A DNA stretch of 5,561 nucleotides from Methanoregula sp. (GTDB lineage Archaea; Halobacteriota; Methanomicrobia; Methanomicrobiales; Methanospirillaceae). A program made the position numbers and the translations under genes. Below the pieces are notes generated by a model that was given only the letters and a program-made list of their open reading frames with translations, searched no databases and was not told the origin of the DNA. The stretch's first letter is position 1. Each line of letters begins with the position of its first letter. Location of the stretch: the NCBI GenBank assembly GCA_003136075.1, contig PNBP01000108.1:938-6498 (forward strand), read 5' to 3'. Below, piece by piece: positions 1-5,295 of this stretch.

Positions 1-875
1 CGCAGCAGCGCCGGGTCGAGCATGTCCACGCGGTTGGTTGCCGCCATGATCCGGATATCGCCACGGTTATCAAACCCGTCCATCTCGGCAAGGAGCTGCA
101 TGAGTGTCCGCTGGACCTCTGCACTTCCGGAAGTTCCGTCATTTGTCCGCATGCTGCCAACGGCATCGATCTCATCGATAAACACAATCGCCGGAGCACG
201 TTCACGGGCAAGGACAAAAAGTTCACGGACAAGTCCCGCACCTTCACCGATAAATTTGTGGACCAGTTCGCTGCCGGACATGCGGATGAAGGTTGCCTTG
301 GCTTCGTGGGCGACTGCTTTTGCGATCAGCGTTTTACCGGTTCCCGGTGAACCGTAGAGCAGGATACCTTTTGGGGGTTCGACCCCGACACGTTTGAAGA
401 TCTCGGGTTTGGTCAGCGGGTATTCCACGGCTTCCCTCACCTCGTTGATCTGGTCAGTGAGACCGCCAATCTGGGAGTACGAAATTTCCGGGGATTCTTC
501 AAGCTCCATGACACGGACACGGGAATCGTATACATTGCCGATGACTTTGACTATTGAGAGCGCGTTATTGACAGCAACTTTTACGCCGGGTTTCAAGAGC
601 GGGCGGAGTTCTTCGGACGGGTGGGTCAGATACTCCTGGTTGTTCCCCTGCTGGCGGAGGTAGACCTCGCCATTTTCCAGCGTATCCACAACGACGGCAA
701 CAAACAGCGGCATACGTTTCAGCTGGTTGTTTTCCCGTTTCAGCTGGGAATTCTCCTTCTGGAGATCTTCCGTTTTGACTTTGAGGTCAAGGAGCGCTGC
801 CTCGAGCTCATTGAGCTGTAACTGGTATTTGAGCTCGGTCTGAGGCATGGCGTTATTGACGGCAGTCTCTTCCAT
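1..875 (-). CDS. pan: Proteasome-activating nucleotidase (PAN), C-terminus beyond window
   Basis: AAA+ ATPase that forms a hexameric ring, unfolds substrates and feeds them to the archaeal 20S proteasome in the cytoplasm. 291 complete codons are visible. Order: N-terminal coiled coil (about residues 11-54, heptad-like with LKRENNQLKR near its end), OB-fold domain (about 55-125), then the AAA+ domain. Walker A is GSPGTGKT at 175-182, Walker B VFIDEID at 231-237, pore loop KFIGEG at 207-212, the DGF of the inter-subunit signalling motif at 266-268, and sensor-1 ATN at 279-281. The reading frame runs off the window edge just before the arginine fingers. Family members are roughly 400-430 residues, so about a quarter, including the C-terminal HbYX proteasome-docking tail, is outside. 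The ATG at 875 is chosen because the coiled coil follows directly; an internal ATG nine codons later is possible. No Shine-Dalgarno is seen. The gene is divergent from the dehydratase gene. Motifs are seen; the role is family knowledge. Confidence 0.96.
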   Translation of the reverse strand, partial: MEETAVNNAMPQTELKYQLQLNELEAALLDLKVKTEDLQKENSQLKRENNQLKRMPLFVAVVVDTLENGEVYLRQQGNNQEYLTHPSEELRPLLKPGVKVAVNNALSIVKVIGNVYDSRVRVMELEESPEISYSQIGGLTDQINEVREAVEYPLTKPEIFKRVGVEPPKGILLYGSPGTGKTLIAKAVAHEAKATFIRMSGSELVHKFIGEGAGLVRELFVLARERAPAIVFIDEIDAVGSMRTNDGTSGSAEVQRTLMQLLAEMDGFDNRGDIRIMAATNRVDMLDPALL

Positions 876-919
876 ATTAATCTTATATCTTAACTTTCAA
901 CCATTTATGTGGTGTGATT
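876..919. promoter_or_regulatory. Compact divergent promoter region, PAN / dehydratase small subunit
   Basis: Only 44 bases separate the two divergent start codons. On the plus strand a TATA-like TTATAT (883-888) lies about 32 bases before the ATG at 920, and GGTG (911-914) is a weak Shine-Dalgarno candidate five bases before that ATG. On the minus strand a TATA-like ATAAAT (903-908) lies about 28 bases before the PAN start, which would give a leaderless or nearly leaderless transcript. The two promoters would interleave and could compete. This is read from spacing alone and has no experimental support. Confidence 0.4.
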
Positions 920-1330
920 ATGCTCATCAAAGGTCGCGGTATTTCAAGAGGGGTGGGAAAAGGGATGTTACTCGTCAGTCCTGCTCCGGTCTCGTTTTTG
1001 TCGGGTGTGGACCCGGACACCGGCTGTATTGTGGAAAAGGGGCATCCTCTAGAAGGTACCAGCATTGCCGGGAAAGTCCTGGCATTTCCCTATGGTAAAG
1101 GATCAACGGTGGGATCCTATGTGCTGTATGCACTGAGCCGGAATGGTCATGCACCGGCAGCCATCATTAATGCCGAGGCCGAAACTATCATTGCGACGGG
1201 TGCAATTATCAGTACTATCCCGATGATTGACCGGATTGAAATCCCCTTGTCCCGCTTGAAAAACGATACCCCCGTCACGGTGAACGGCGATACAGGCGAA
1301 CTGGAATACGATGGCTCTTTAACAGGATGA
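920..1330 (+). CDS. Phosphomevalonate dehydratase small subunit (DUF126 / AcnX swivel domain)
   Basis: Small subunit of the aconitase-X type enzyme that dehydrates (R)-5-phosphomevalonate to trans-anhydromevalonate 5-phosphate in the archaeal mevalonate pathway leading to isoprenoid lipids. The protein is 136 residues, normal for this stand-alone swivel-domain subunit. Signature stretches in order: KGRGIS (4-9), PVSFLSGVDPDTG (23-35), GHPLEG (41-46), GKGSTVGSYV (59-68) with the conserved serine at 62, GHAPAAII after the helix, and ATGAIISTIP. ATG 920 is preferred over GTG 914 because it has GGTG five bases upstream and puts the conserved serine at the family's usual position. The large subunit, which carries the iron-sulfur cluster and is often the neighbour in other archaea, is not in this window; downstream lies a mobile element. 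The family call is secure. The specific reaction is inferred from characterised archaeal homologues. Confidence 0.9.
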   Translation: MLIKGRGISRGVGKGMLLVSPAPVSFLSGVDPDTGCIVEKGHPLEGTSIAGKVLAFPYGKGSTVGSYVLYALSRNGHAPAAIINAEAETIIATGAIISTIPMIDRIEIPLSRLKNDTPVTVNGDTGELEYDGSLTG

Positions 1331-1341
1331 GTAATTGAAAT

Positions 1342-1367
1342 GGCTCTTCGCTGTTCTGTGTGGGTAA
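1342..1367 (+). repeat. Left terminal inverted repeat of the MITE
   Basis: Begins GGCTCTT (1342-1348) and ends TGTGGGTAA (1359-1367). The intervening ten bases match the other arm at only four positions. The same spacing of the two conserved blocks on both arms suggests two transposase contact regions. The left flanking copy of the 8-base duplication is 1334-1341, three bases after the stop codon of the dehydratase small-subunit gene. Confidence 0.8.
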
Positions 1368-1390
1368 ACCCGGATCCCGGTAAACAAGTT

Positions 1391-1465
1391 GATGGGGGCT
1401 AATGCCCCCAAACCCCCGTACGATGGACTCCGCCGCCCCCGATGGGACGCCCCCGCGGCGGCTCA
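1391..1465. repeat. GC-rich two-hairpin dispersed repeat, copy 1 (inside the MITE)
   Basis: First hairpin: TGGGGGC (1393-1399) pairs with GCCCCCA (1404-1410) around a TAAT loop. Second hairpin: CCGCCGC (1430-1436) pairs with GCGGCGG (1455-1461), with an inner GGG/CCC pairing possible. A copy at 5358-5435 matches in 68 of 78 alignment columns by hand. The last 35 bases (1431-1465) differ from that copy at one position. The composition contrasts sharply with the AT-rich flanks. The function is unknown. Confidence 0.85.
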
Positions 1466-1499
1466 ACCAACACAATGGAAGATTAATTCATCGTTTATC

Positions 1500-1525
1500 T
1501 TACCCACATGAAATAAAGAAGAGCC
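1500..1525 (-). repeat. Right terminal inverted repeat of the MITE
   Basis: Reads TTACCCACA (1500-1508), ten less conserved bases, then AAGAGCC (1519-1525), the reverse complement of the left arm blocks. The right copy of the 8-base duplication follows directly at 1526-1533. Confidence 0.8.
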
Positions 1526-1530
1526 ATTGA

Positions 1531-1539
1531 AATTTAAAG
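1531..1539 (+). promoter_or_regulatory. TATA-like box of the lipoprotein gene
   Basis: AATTTAAAG lies 43-50 bases before the ATG at 1582, consistent with an archaeal TATA box and a leader of about 20 bases. Its first three bases belong to the right copy of the 8-base target duplication, so the mobile element sits directly against the presumed promoter and has replaced whatever upstream (BRE-side) sequence was there. A second AT-rich candidate, AAATATC near 1552-1558, would give a nearly leaderless transcript. Confidence 0.35.
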
Positions 1540-1581
1540 ATCGCAACCATCAAATATCTCTCTCCCTCATGTTCTGGTATT

Positions 1582-2058
1582 ATGAAGACAAACATGATCA
1601 TCTCTGTCCTTATTTGTCTCTGTGCAATCGCTGCTTTTGCCGGGTGTACGAACTCTTCCGGCACGCAATCTACCGGTATGTCCGGGACAAGTGGCTCTGC
1701 ACCCCCCACATCTGGTGCAAGCCTGACTCCCGGCCCGACTGATGTGATGCCCGCAAACATTGCCGTGGTTGTGGATGTCGCGGAAAAGGAGTATACCGGC
1801 ACGATTCCTGTCACGTTCCAGGGGGGGCAGGGGCAGGTTAATGTTAAAAGAATCGACGTCAAATTGACCCGGACAGATGGAACCACCCAGTCCCTTACAC
1901 TAGGCTCCAACAAGGGGGATTATGTTAATCTCGATGGGACGAGAGGATCGGGATCCCTTGAGGGCCAACCCGATCGCGTTGAGGTATGGGTAACGATGAA
2001 CAATGGCCAGACCTATAAAACAGTGGATGTTATCCGGAATTACCGCTCCCGGCAATAA
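1582..2058 (+). CDS. Small secreted lipoprotein of unknown function
   Basis: 158 residues. A lysine near the N-terminus is followed by a hydrophobic segment (5-20) and a lipobox-like FAGC at 19-22, with Cys22 as the probable lipid-attachment residue, so the mature protein is probably anchored to the outer face of the membrane. Residues 23-55 are a low-complexity Ser/Thr/Gly/Pro linker. Residues 56-158 alternate short hydrophobic and polar runs (AVVVDV, GTIPVTFQGG, VNVKRIDVKLTR, DRVEVWVTM), which suggests one small all-beta domain. No catalytic motif is recognised. Similar short lipoproteins are common in Methanomicrobiales as I recall, but I cannot name a characterised member. The ATG at 1582 is chosen because the signal peptide starts there. 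It appears monocistronic: a mobile element lies upstream and 54 bases separate it from the next gene. Confidence 0.8.
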   Translation: MKTNMIISVLICLCAIAAFAGCTNSSGTQSTGMSGTSGSAPPTSGASLTPGPTDVMPANIAVVVDVAEKEYTGTIPVTFQGGQGQVNVKRIDVKLTRTDGTTQSLTLGSNKGDYVNLDGTRGSGSLEGQPDRVEVWVTMNNGQTYKTVDVIRNYRSRQ

Positions 2059-2112
2059 GCCAAAACACACAAAATATTCCCTTATTATTTTTTCATATGC
2101 GGTTTTTTCATC
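2059..2112 (+). promoter_or_regulatory. Intergenic region with T-rich terminator-like tract and promoter
   Basis: A TATA-like AAAATATT (2071-2078) lies about 35-40 bases before the ATG at 2113. A T6 run at 2088-2093 and a further T6 run just before the start codon could end the lipoprotein transcript in the manner of archaeal oligo-T termination. There is no Shine-Dalgarno before 2113, so the downstream mRNA may have a very short leader. The assignment rests on composition and spacing only. Confidence 0.35.
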
Positions 2113-3231
2113 ATGCAGGTAAACTGGCGGTCTATCCATACAGCACAAAATTCGTTTGCAGTATTGTCTGCCGCATGTGAAGCAAGCGGCTTTCCCCTCC
2201 ATCCGGTTAACGCATCTGCCAACGATATCACCTGCTATTCCTTAAATTCCTTAAATGAACCGTTGTTCCGGGAGGAAATTTTGCAGGCAGATTGTATTAC
2301 CATTATCGGCGGACCACACGCTGCAGCGTGTTATGCGGATCTGGCAGGTTACGCGGATTATGTGGTTGTGGGCGAAGGAGAATTCACTCTTCCCCGCCTG
2401 CTCAAAGACCTTGAACAGGGAGGAGACGGACACATACCCGGGGTTGCGACCCGGAACTACTATGTCCCATCTGATACTTGTGTGCGGCTCGATGCCTATC
2501 CGGCGTTTTCAGAGGTGAAAGGGTACGTGGAAATTTCCCGGGGCTGCCCGTTTGCCTGCGGGTACTGCCAGACACCACATATTTTCGGGCATTGCATGCG
2601 CCATCGCTCTCTTGACGAGATCGTCAGGTATGCTCACCTGCATGAACAGGTACGGTTTGTAACGCCCAATGCGTTTGCCTATGGCTCTGACGGCATTCAC
2701 CCCAGGTTTGACAAAGTCGAACGGCTCCTTGAAAAAATACATACCTCTCTCTATTTTGGAACATTCCCCAGCGAAGTCCGCCCGGAGTGGATCTGCGATC
2801 AATCTCTTGATCTCATTACGAAGTATTGCACGAACACAAAACTCCATTTCGGGGCACAATCCGGTAGCAATCGTGTCCTTTCACTCCTGCACCGGGGACA
2901 TACCTGGGAAGATGCCACAGGTGCTGTTGAGCTCTGCACCGATCACGGCATTACCCCGATTGTTGACTTCATCCTTGGTTTCCCGTTTGAAACGGATGAT
3001 GACCAGCTGGAAACCGTTACGGCGATGCAATGGGTGGCACGGTGCGGGCAGGTTCACGCCCACCGGTTTGTACCACTCCCCGGTACTCCGCTTGCAGGAA
3101 CCCGTGCGCGATCGCTCCTTATTGAAACGGAAAAATGCTGCGGGAGACTTGCTCTCTCGGGGAAACTGACCGGTTCATGGAATGAACCTGAGATAAGGTT
3201 TTTTAGACATCCTTCAAATGATATACCATGA
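2113..3231 (+). CDS. Radical SAM protein, MJ_1487-like (B12-binding-like domain plus radical SAM)
   Basis: 372 residues. The N-terminal part (about 1-110) resembles the Rossmann-like B12-binding fold that precedes many radical SAM domains, with IGGPHA at 65-70 and VVGEGE at 85-90. No DxHxxG cobalt-ligand motif is visible, so cobalamin binding is doubtful. The radical SAM core has the cluster motif RGCPFACGYC, with Cys145, Cys149 and Cys152 as ligands for the [4Fe-4S] cluster that cleaves S-adenosylmethionine. Further family stretches are HFGAQSGSNRVL (245-256) and DFILGFPFETDDD (285-297), and PLPGTPLAGT (321-330) near the C-terminus. This matches what I remember of the MJ_1487 family (TIGR04013) in order and length; its substrate is unknown. 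The stop codon overlaps the next start as ATGA, so the phosphoesterase is very probably cotranscribed and translationally coupled. There is no alternative upstream start in frame with good context. Confidence 0.88.
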   Translation: MQVNWRSIHTAQNSFAVLSAACEASGFPLHPVNASANDITCYSLNSLNEPLFREEILQADCITIIGGPHAAACYADLAGYADYVVVGEGEFTLPRLLKDLEQGGDGHIPGVATRNYYVPSDTCVRLDAYPAFSEVKGYVEISRGCPFACGYCQTPHIFGHCMRHRSLDEIVRYAHLHEQVRFVTPNAFAYGSDGIHPRFDKVERLLEKIHTSLYFGTFPSEVRPEWICDQSLDLITKYCTNTKLHFGAQSGSNRVLSLLHRGHTWEDATGAVELCTDHGITPIVDFILGFPFETDDDQLETVTAMQWVARCGQVHAHRFVPLPGTPLAGTRARSLLIETEKCCGRLALSGKLTGSWNEPEIRFFRHPSNDIP

Positions 3232-3869
3232 AAGATGTGCTTTTGATAGCAGATCTCCATGGTCAATTCGGTAAAATTGATTCATTTCTGGATTTGAGTC
3301 CGGAAGCGGTATTTATTGCTGGCGATATCACCAATATGGGTCCCGTGGACACCGTTGATGAGGTACTTTCACGCATCGACGTCCCCTGCTTTGCAGTGCC
3401 CGGAAATTGTGACCCTCGTGAGATCATCGATACGATTGAACATTCGGACACCGTTTGCCTGCATGGCAACCAGATCAACCTTGGGAAAATGACCATCGTT
3501 GGCGTTGGTGGATCGAATCCTACACCGTTTGGAACCCCGTTTGAGATGACCGACAAGCAGATCGATGACCTGCTCCACGGTGCGATGGCAAAGATGGAAA
3601 AGACGGTGCATAACATCCTCCTTACCCATGCTCCCCCCTTCGAAACACTTGATATGATCAACGGCGAACATGTCGGAAGCCAAAGCATCCGCCGCCACAT
3701 GAAAGCGTTTGATCTGGTCTGCTGCGCTCATATTCACGAGCAGCGTGGCGTGATGGATGTTGATGGTGTTAAAATAGTGAATCCCGGTCCTGCCATGGAT
3801 GGCTACTGTGCGATGCTCCACTTTGGAAACGAGGCACGGGATATCAAGATTGAACTTCTGACCGTTTAG
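3228..3869 (+). CDS. Calcineurin-like metallophosphoesterase (Icc-related, COG2129-like)
   Basis: 213 residues forming one complete metallophosphoesterase domain with a two-metal centre. Motifs in order: DLHG (9-12; Asp9 and His11), GDITNMG (32-38; Asp33), GNCD (59-62; Asn60, with Cys where many relatives have His), THAPP (133-137; His134), and AHIH (167-170; His168 and His170). The last motif has Ala where GHxH is usual, but the metal-binding histidines are kept, so activity is expected. The substrate cannot be predicted; the family contains nucleases, cyclic nucleotide phosphodiesterases and phosphatases. Its ATG overlaps the radical SAM stop codon by four bases and no separate Shine-Dalgarno is seen, pointing to coupled translation. 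Its 3' end overlaps the convergent CYTH gene by 26 bases. Confidence 0.9.
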   Translation: MKDVLLIADLHGQFGKIDSFLDLSPEAVFIAGDITNMGPVDTVDEVLSRIDVPCFAVPGNCDPREIIDTIEHSDTVCLHGNQINLGKMTIVGVGGSNPTPFGTPFEMTDKQIDDLLHGAMAKMEKTVHNILLTHAPPFETLDMINGEHVGSQSIRRHMKAFDLVCCAHIHEQRGVMDVDGVKIVNPGPAMDGYCAMLHFGNEARDIKIELLTV

Positions 3870-4386
3870 AGAGTAAAAGTTCAAGATATGAGGCGAGGAT
3901 CGGCTCGCCAAGAACACCAATCTCTTTTGCGATGTTCTGGATCTGATCGGTGGCTGTGGCATTATCGGCTTCGGTCATGATCTCAATTTCAACAAATGTC
4001 CCCAGTTCATCGACAAGATCAAGGGAAATCGCAGCATTGTCGAACTGGAAATTTTCCCGCCACTTGTTCACTTCAGCAGTCTTGCAAAAACCCAGCCGAT
4101 CAAGCATCTGCTCGAAAATTTCACCGGATTCTACGGCAATGTTAAGTTCCTCGCGAGCTTTGAGGCCATATATGTTGAGTTTTGCACCCTTGTAAGTAAC
4201 CACCGCATGATTATTGGTATATCGCACCCTGAGCGCTTCATCCGTTTTACCAAAATCCCGGTGCGGAGCATTGTAATAAATATCGTGCTCGTGCTGCCTG
4301 CCCCGGGATGCTGCATTCCGCTTAATTAACTCCCGGCGAACGGGATCGAGCGAATTCACCCGTGCTTTTAATTCAATTTCAAGCAT
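3844..4386 (-). CDS. CYTH-domain protein, CyaB-type (class IV adenylate cyclase / thiamine triphosphatase superfamily)
   Basis: 180 residues, the usual length of a single CYTH domain. CYTH enzymes bind a triphosphate substrate and metal ions inside an eight-stranded tunnel. The hallmark ExExK is at the N-terminus (Glu3, Glu5, Lys7). Other expected charged positions are present: the DIYY segment (35-38), LRVRY (52-56), TYKG (64-67), REE (78-80), KWR (108-110), and LDLVDELGTFVEIEI (122-136) with its acidic metal-binding residues. The ExExK position fixes the start at ATG 4386. CyaB-type archaeal proteins are annotated as adenylate cyclases by homology, but their in vivo reaction is uncertain and tripolyphosphatase or thiamine triphosphatase activity is equally possible. 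The gene is divergent from the FKBP gene (55 bases apart) and convergent with the phosphoesterase gene, so it forms its own transcription unit. Confidence 0.88.
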   Translation of the reverse strand: MLEIELKARVNSLDPVRRELIKRNAASRGRQHEHDIYYNAPHRDFGKTDEALRVRYTNNHAVVTYKGAKLNIYGLKAREELNIAVESGEIFEQMLDRLGFCKTAEVNKWRENFQFDNAAISLDLVDELGTFVEIEIMTEADNATATDQIQNIAKEIGVLGEPILASYLELLLSKRSEVQS

Positions 4387-4441
4387 ATTTGTGCCACACT
4401 TTTATCTGTTCCTGTTGCGATTTAATATAGTCAGGTGAAGT
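4387..4441. promoter_or_regulatory. Divergent promoter region of CYTH and FKBP genes
   Basis: Plus strand: a TATA-like CTTTTATCT (4399-4407) is 35-43 bases before the FKBP ATG, and AGGTGA (4433-4438) is a clear Shine-Dalgarno that decides the start at 4442. Minus strand: TATATTAAA (4430-4422) lies 36-44 bases before the CYTH ATG and is the better match to an archaeal TATA box. The two promoters interleave in 55 bases. Spacing argues against the 4422-4430 box serving FKBP, because transcription would then start inside the coding region. Confidence 0.45.
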
Positions 4442-5122
4442 ATGGCAATTAACGAAGGAGATTTTGTTAAACTCAGTTATACCGGCAGCGCGAATGGCAC
4501 CGTCTTTGATACGACAAACGAGGACGATGCAAAGAACGCGGGAATCCACAGCCCCAAAGCCATCTATGGCCCGGTCACGATCTGTGTCGGCCAGAAGCAC
4601 GTAGTGCTTGGTCTTGATGAAGATCTTGTCGGCAAGGACGTCGGAACCGAAGCGGATGTGACGATTGCCCCCGAAAAAGCATTCGGTGAACGCGATCCCA
4701 AGCGTATCCAGTCCTTCCCGAAAAACAAGTTCAACGATAAACCGCAACGCGGCATGCGGGTGAACCTTGAGGAGATGGGCGAGGGTACGGTCGTCGATGT
4801 CATTGGTTCAAAGGTCATTGTCGACTTCAATGCACCCCTTGCAGGCCAAACCCTTACCTATCATTACAAGATTGAAGAAGCAGTCCTTGACCCGATTGAG
4901 CAGCTCAAAGGAATTGTCCAGCTCTATGCCGGCAAAGAGATGGAGATGACTCTTGACGATGGCAAGGCTACGGTCACACTCCCGGCCGGAATCAACTATG
5001 ACCGCAGGTGGCTTCTCTGGCGGGGAAGAATCCTCCATGAAGCATTTGAGCAGATCGAGGGAATTTCCGAGATTGTTCTCGTTGAGTCCTTCAAGAAACC
5101 GGAAGCAAAAACGGAAGAATAA
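4442..5122 (+). CDS. FKBP-type peptidyl-prolyl cis-trans isomerase, long archaeal SlyD-like form
   Basis: 226 residues. The enzyme isomerises Xaa-Pro bonds and, in this subtype, also acts as a folding chaperone in the cytoplasm. The FKBP core starts with GDFVKLSYTG (6-15), then GTVFDTT (19-25), VGQKHVVLGLDEDLVG (49-64) and APEKAFGERDPKRIQSFP (76-93). The core is interrupted by an IF (insert-in-flap) chaperone domain at about 86-132 and resumes with FNAPLAGQTLTYHYKI (129-144). Residues about 147-215 are a C-terminal domain found in the long archaeal FKBPs; the tail is charged and lacks the histidine-rich metal-binding stretch of bacterial SlyD. Start: ATG 4442 with AGGTGA upstream. Oligo-T tracts follow the stop codon immediately, so it is probably the last gene of its unit. 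Confidence 0.95.
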   Translation: MAINEGDFVKLSYTGSANGTVFDTTNEDDAKNAGIHSPKAIYGPVTICVGQKHVVLGLDEDLVGKDVGTEADVTIAPEKAFGERDPKRIQSFPKNKFNDKPQRGMRVNLEEMGEGTVVDVIGSKVIVDFNAPLAGQTLTYHYKIEEAVLDPIEQLKGIVQLYAGKEMEMTLDDGKATVTLPAGINYDRRWLLWRGRILHEAFEQIEGISEIVLVESFKKPEAKTEE

Positions 5123-5162
5123 TTTTTTTTGATTGATCACTTTTTTTTATGTTTTTTGATCA
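5123..5162 (+). terminator. Oligo-T transcription terminator of the FKBP gene
   Basis: Two T8 runs (5123-5130 and 5141-5148) and a T6 run (5152-5157) begin immediately after the stop codon, typical of archaeal factor-assisted oligo-T termination. Two copies of the palindrome TGATCA (5134-5139 and 5157-5162) lie around the second and third T tracts and could pair as a weak hairpin. No strong GC-rich stem precedes the T runs. Confidence 0.6.
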
Positions 5163-5295
5163 GGGTTTTTTCTGATTTGAGAATATGTATTTGGAATTTC
5201 CGTTTCTTACCGAAATGGATGTAAATGGCTTCTGATTCAAAATAAAATTCTATTGAAAAAAATTTTGACGTTTCAACCCGTTTTTTTCTTGAATC
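5163..5295. other. AT-rich intergenic stretch without recognised features
   Basis: About 130 bases, strongly AT-rich with several A and T runs. I see no coding potential, tRNA or convincing promoter. Short boxes resembling archaeal C/D RNA motifs (for example CTGA) are present, but not as a paired C/D arrangement. Confidence 0.5.

Larger units (their letters stand above)
1342..1525. mobile_element. ISL3-like miniature inverted-repeat element (MITE), 184 bp, with 8-bp target duplication
   Basis: The element is bounded by imperfect 26-base terminal inverted repeats (1342-1367 and 1500-1525; 20 of 26 pair, with the outer 7 and inner 9 bases perfect). It is flanked by an exact 8-base direct repeat ATTGAAAT at 1334-1341 and 1526-1533. 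The end sequence GGCTCTT, then ten bases, then TGTGGGTAA resembles ISL3-family termini as I remember them, and ISL3 elements typically duplicate 8 bases. The interior is too short for a transposase and contains the GC-rich two-hairpin module at 1391-1465. Removing the element and one repeat copy gives a continuous AT-rich junction, ATTGAAATTTAAAG. The structure is seen in the sequence; mobilisation by an ISL3 transposase encoded elsewhere is inferred. Confidence 0.8.

Noticed and set aside
22..821. Plus-strand open frames (22-357, 394-663, 621-821)
   Set aside because: They lie antisense to PAN, whose frame shows every AAA+ motif; the plus-strand translations have no recognisable domain.
914..1330. 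GTG at 914 as start of the dehydratase small subunit
   Set aside because: It would overlap the GGTG Shine-Dalgarno candidate and add two residues not expected in the family; ATG 920 fits better.
1391..1410. Intrinsic terminator for the dehydratase gene
   Set aside because: The G/C hairpin is not followed by a T run and lies inside a mobile element, so it is not an ancestral terminator, although it could impede transcription.
1275..1475. Minus-strand open frame across the MITE
   Set aside because: It runs from the GC-rich hairpins into the antisense of the dehydratase gene; its arginine-rich translation reflects the repeat composition, not a protein.
1527..1742. Plus-strand open frame beginning inside the right target duplication
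   Set aside because: It overlaps the lipoprotein gene in another frame and has no domain; the lipoprotein frame has a signal peptide and lipobox.
3369..3962. Minus-strand 197-codon open frame
   Set aside because: It is antisense to the phosphoesterase and partly overlaps the CYTH gene out of frame; both real genes have complete motif sets.
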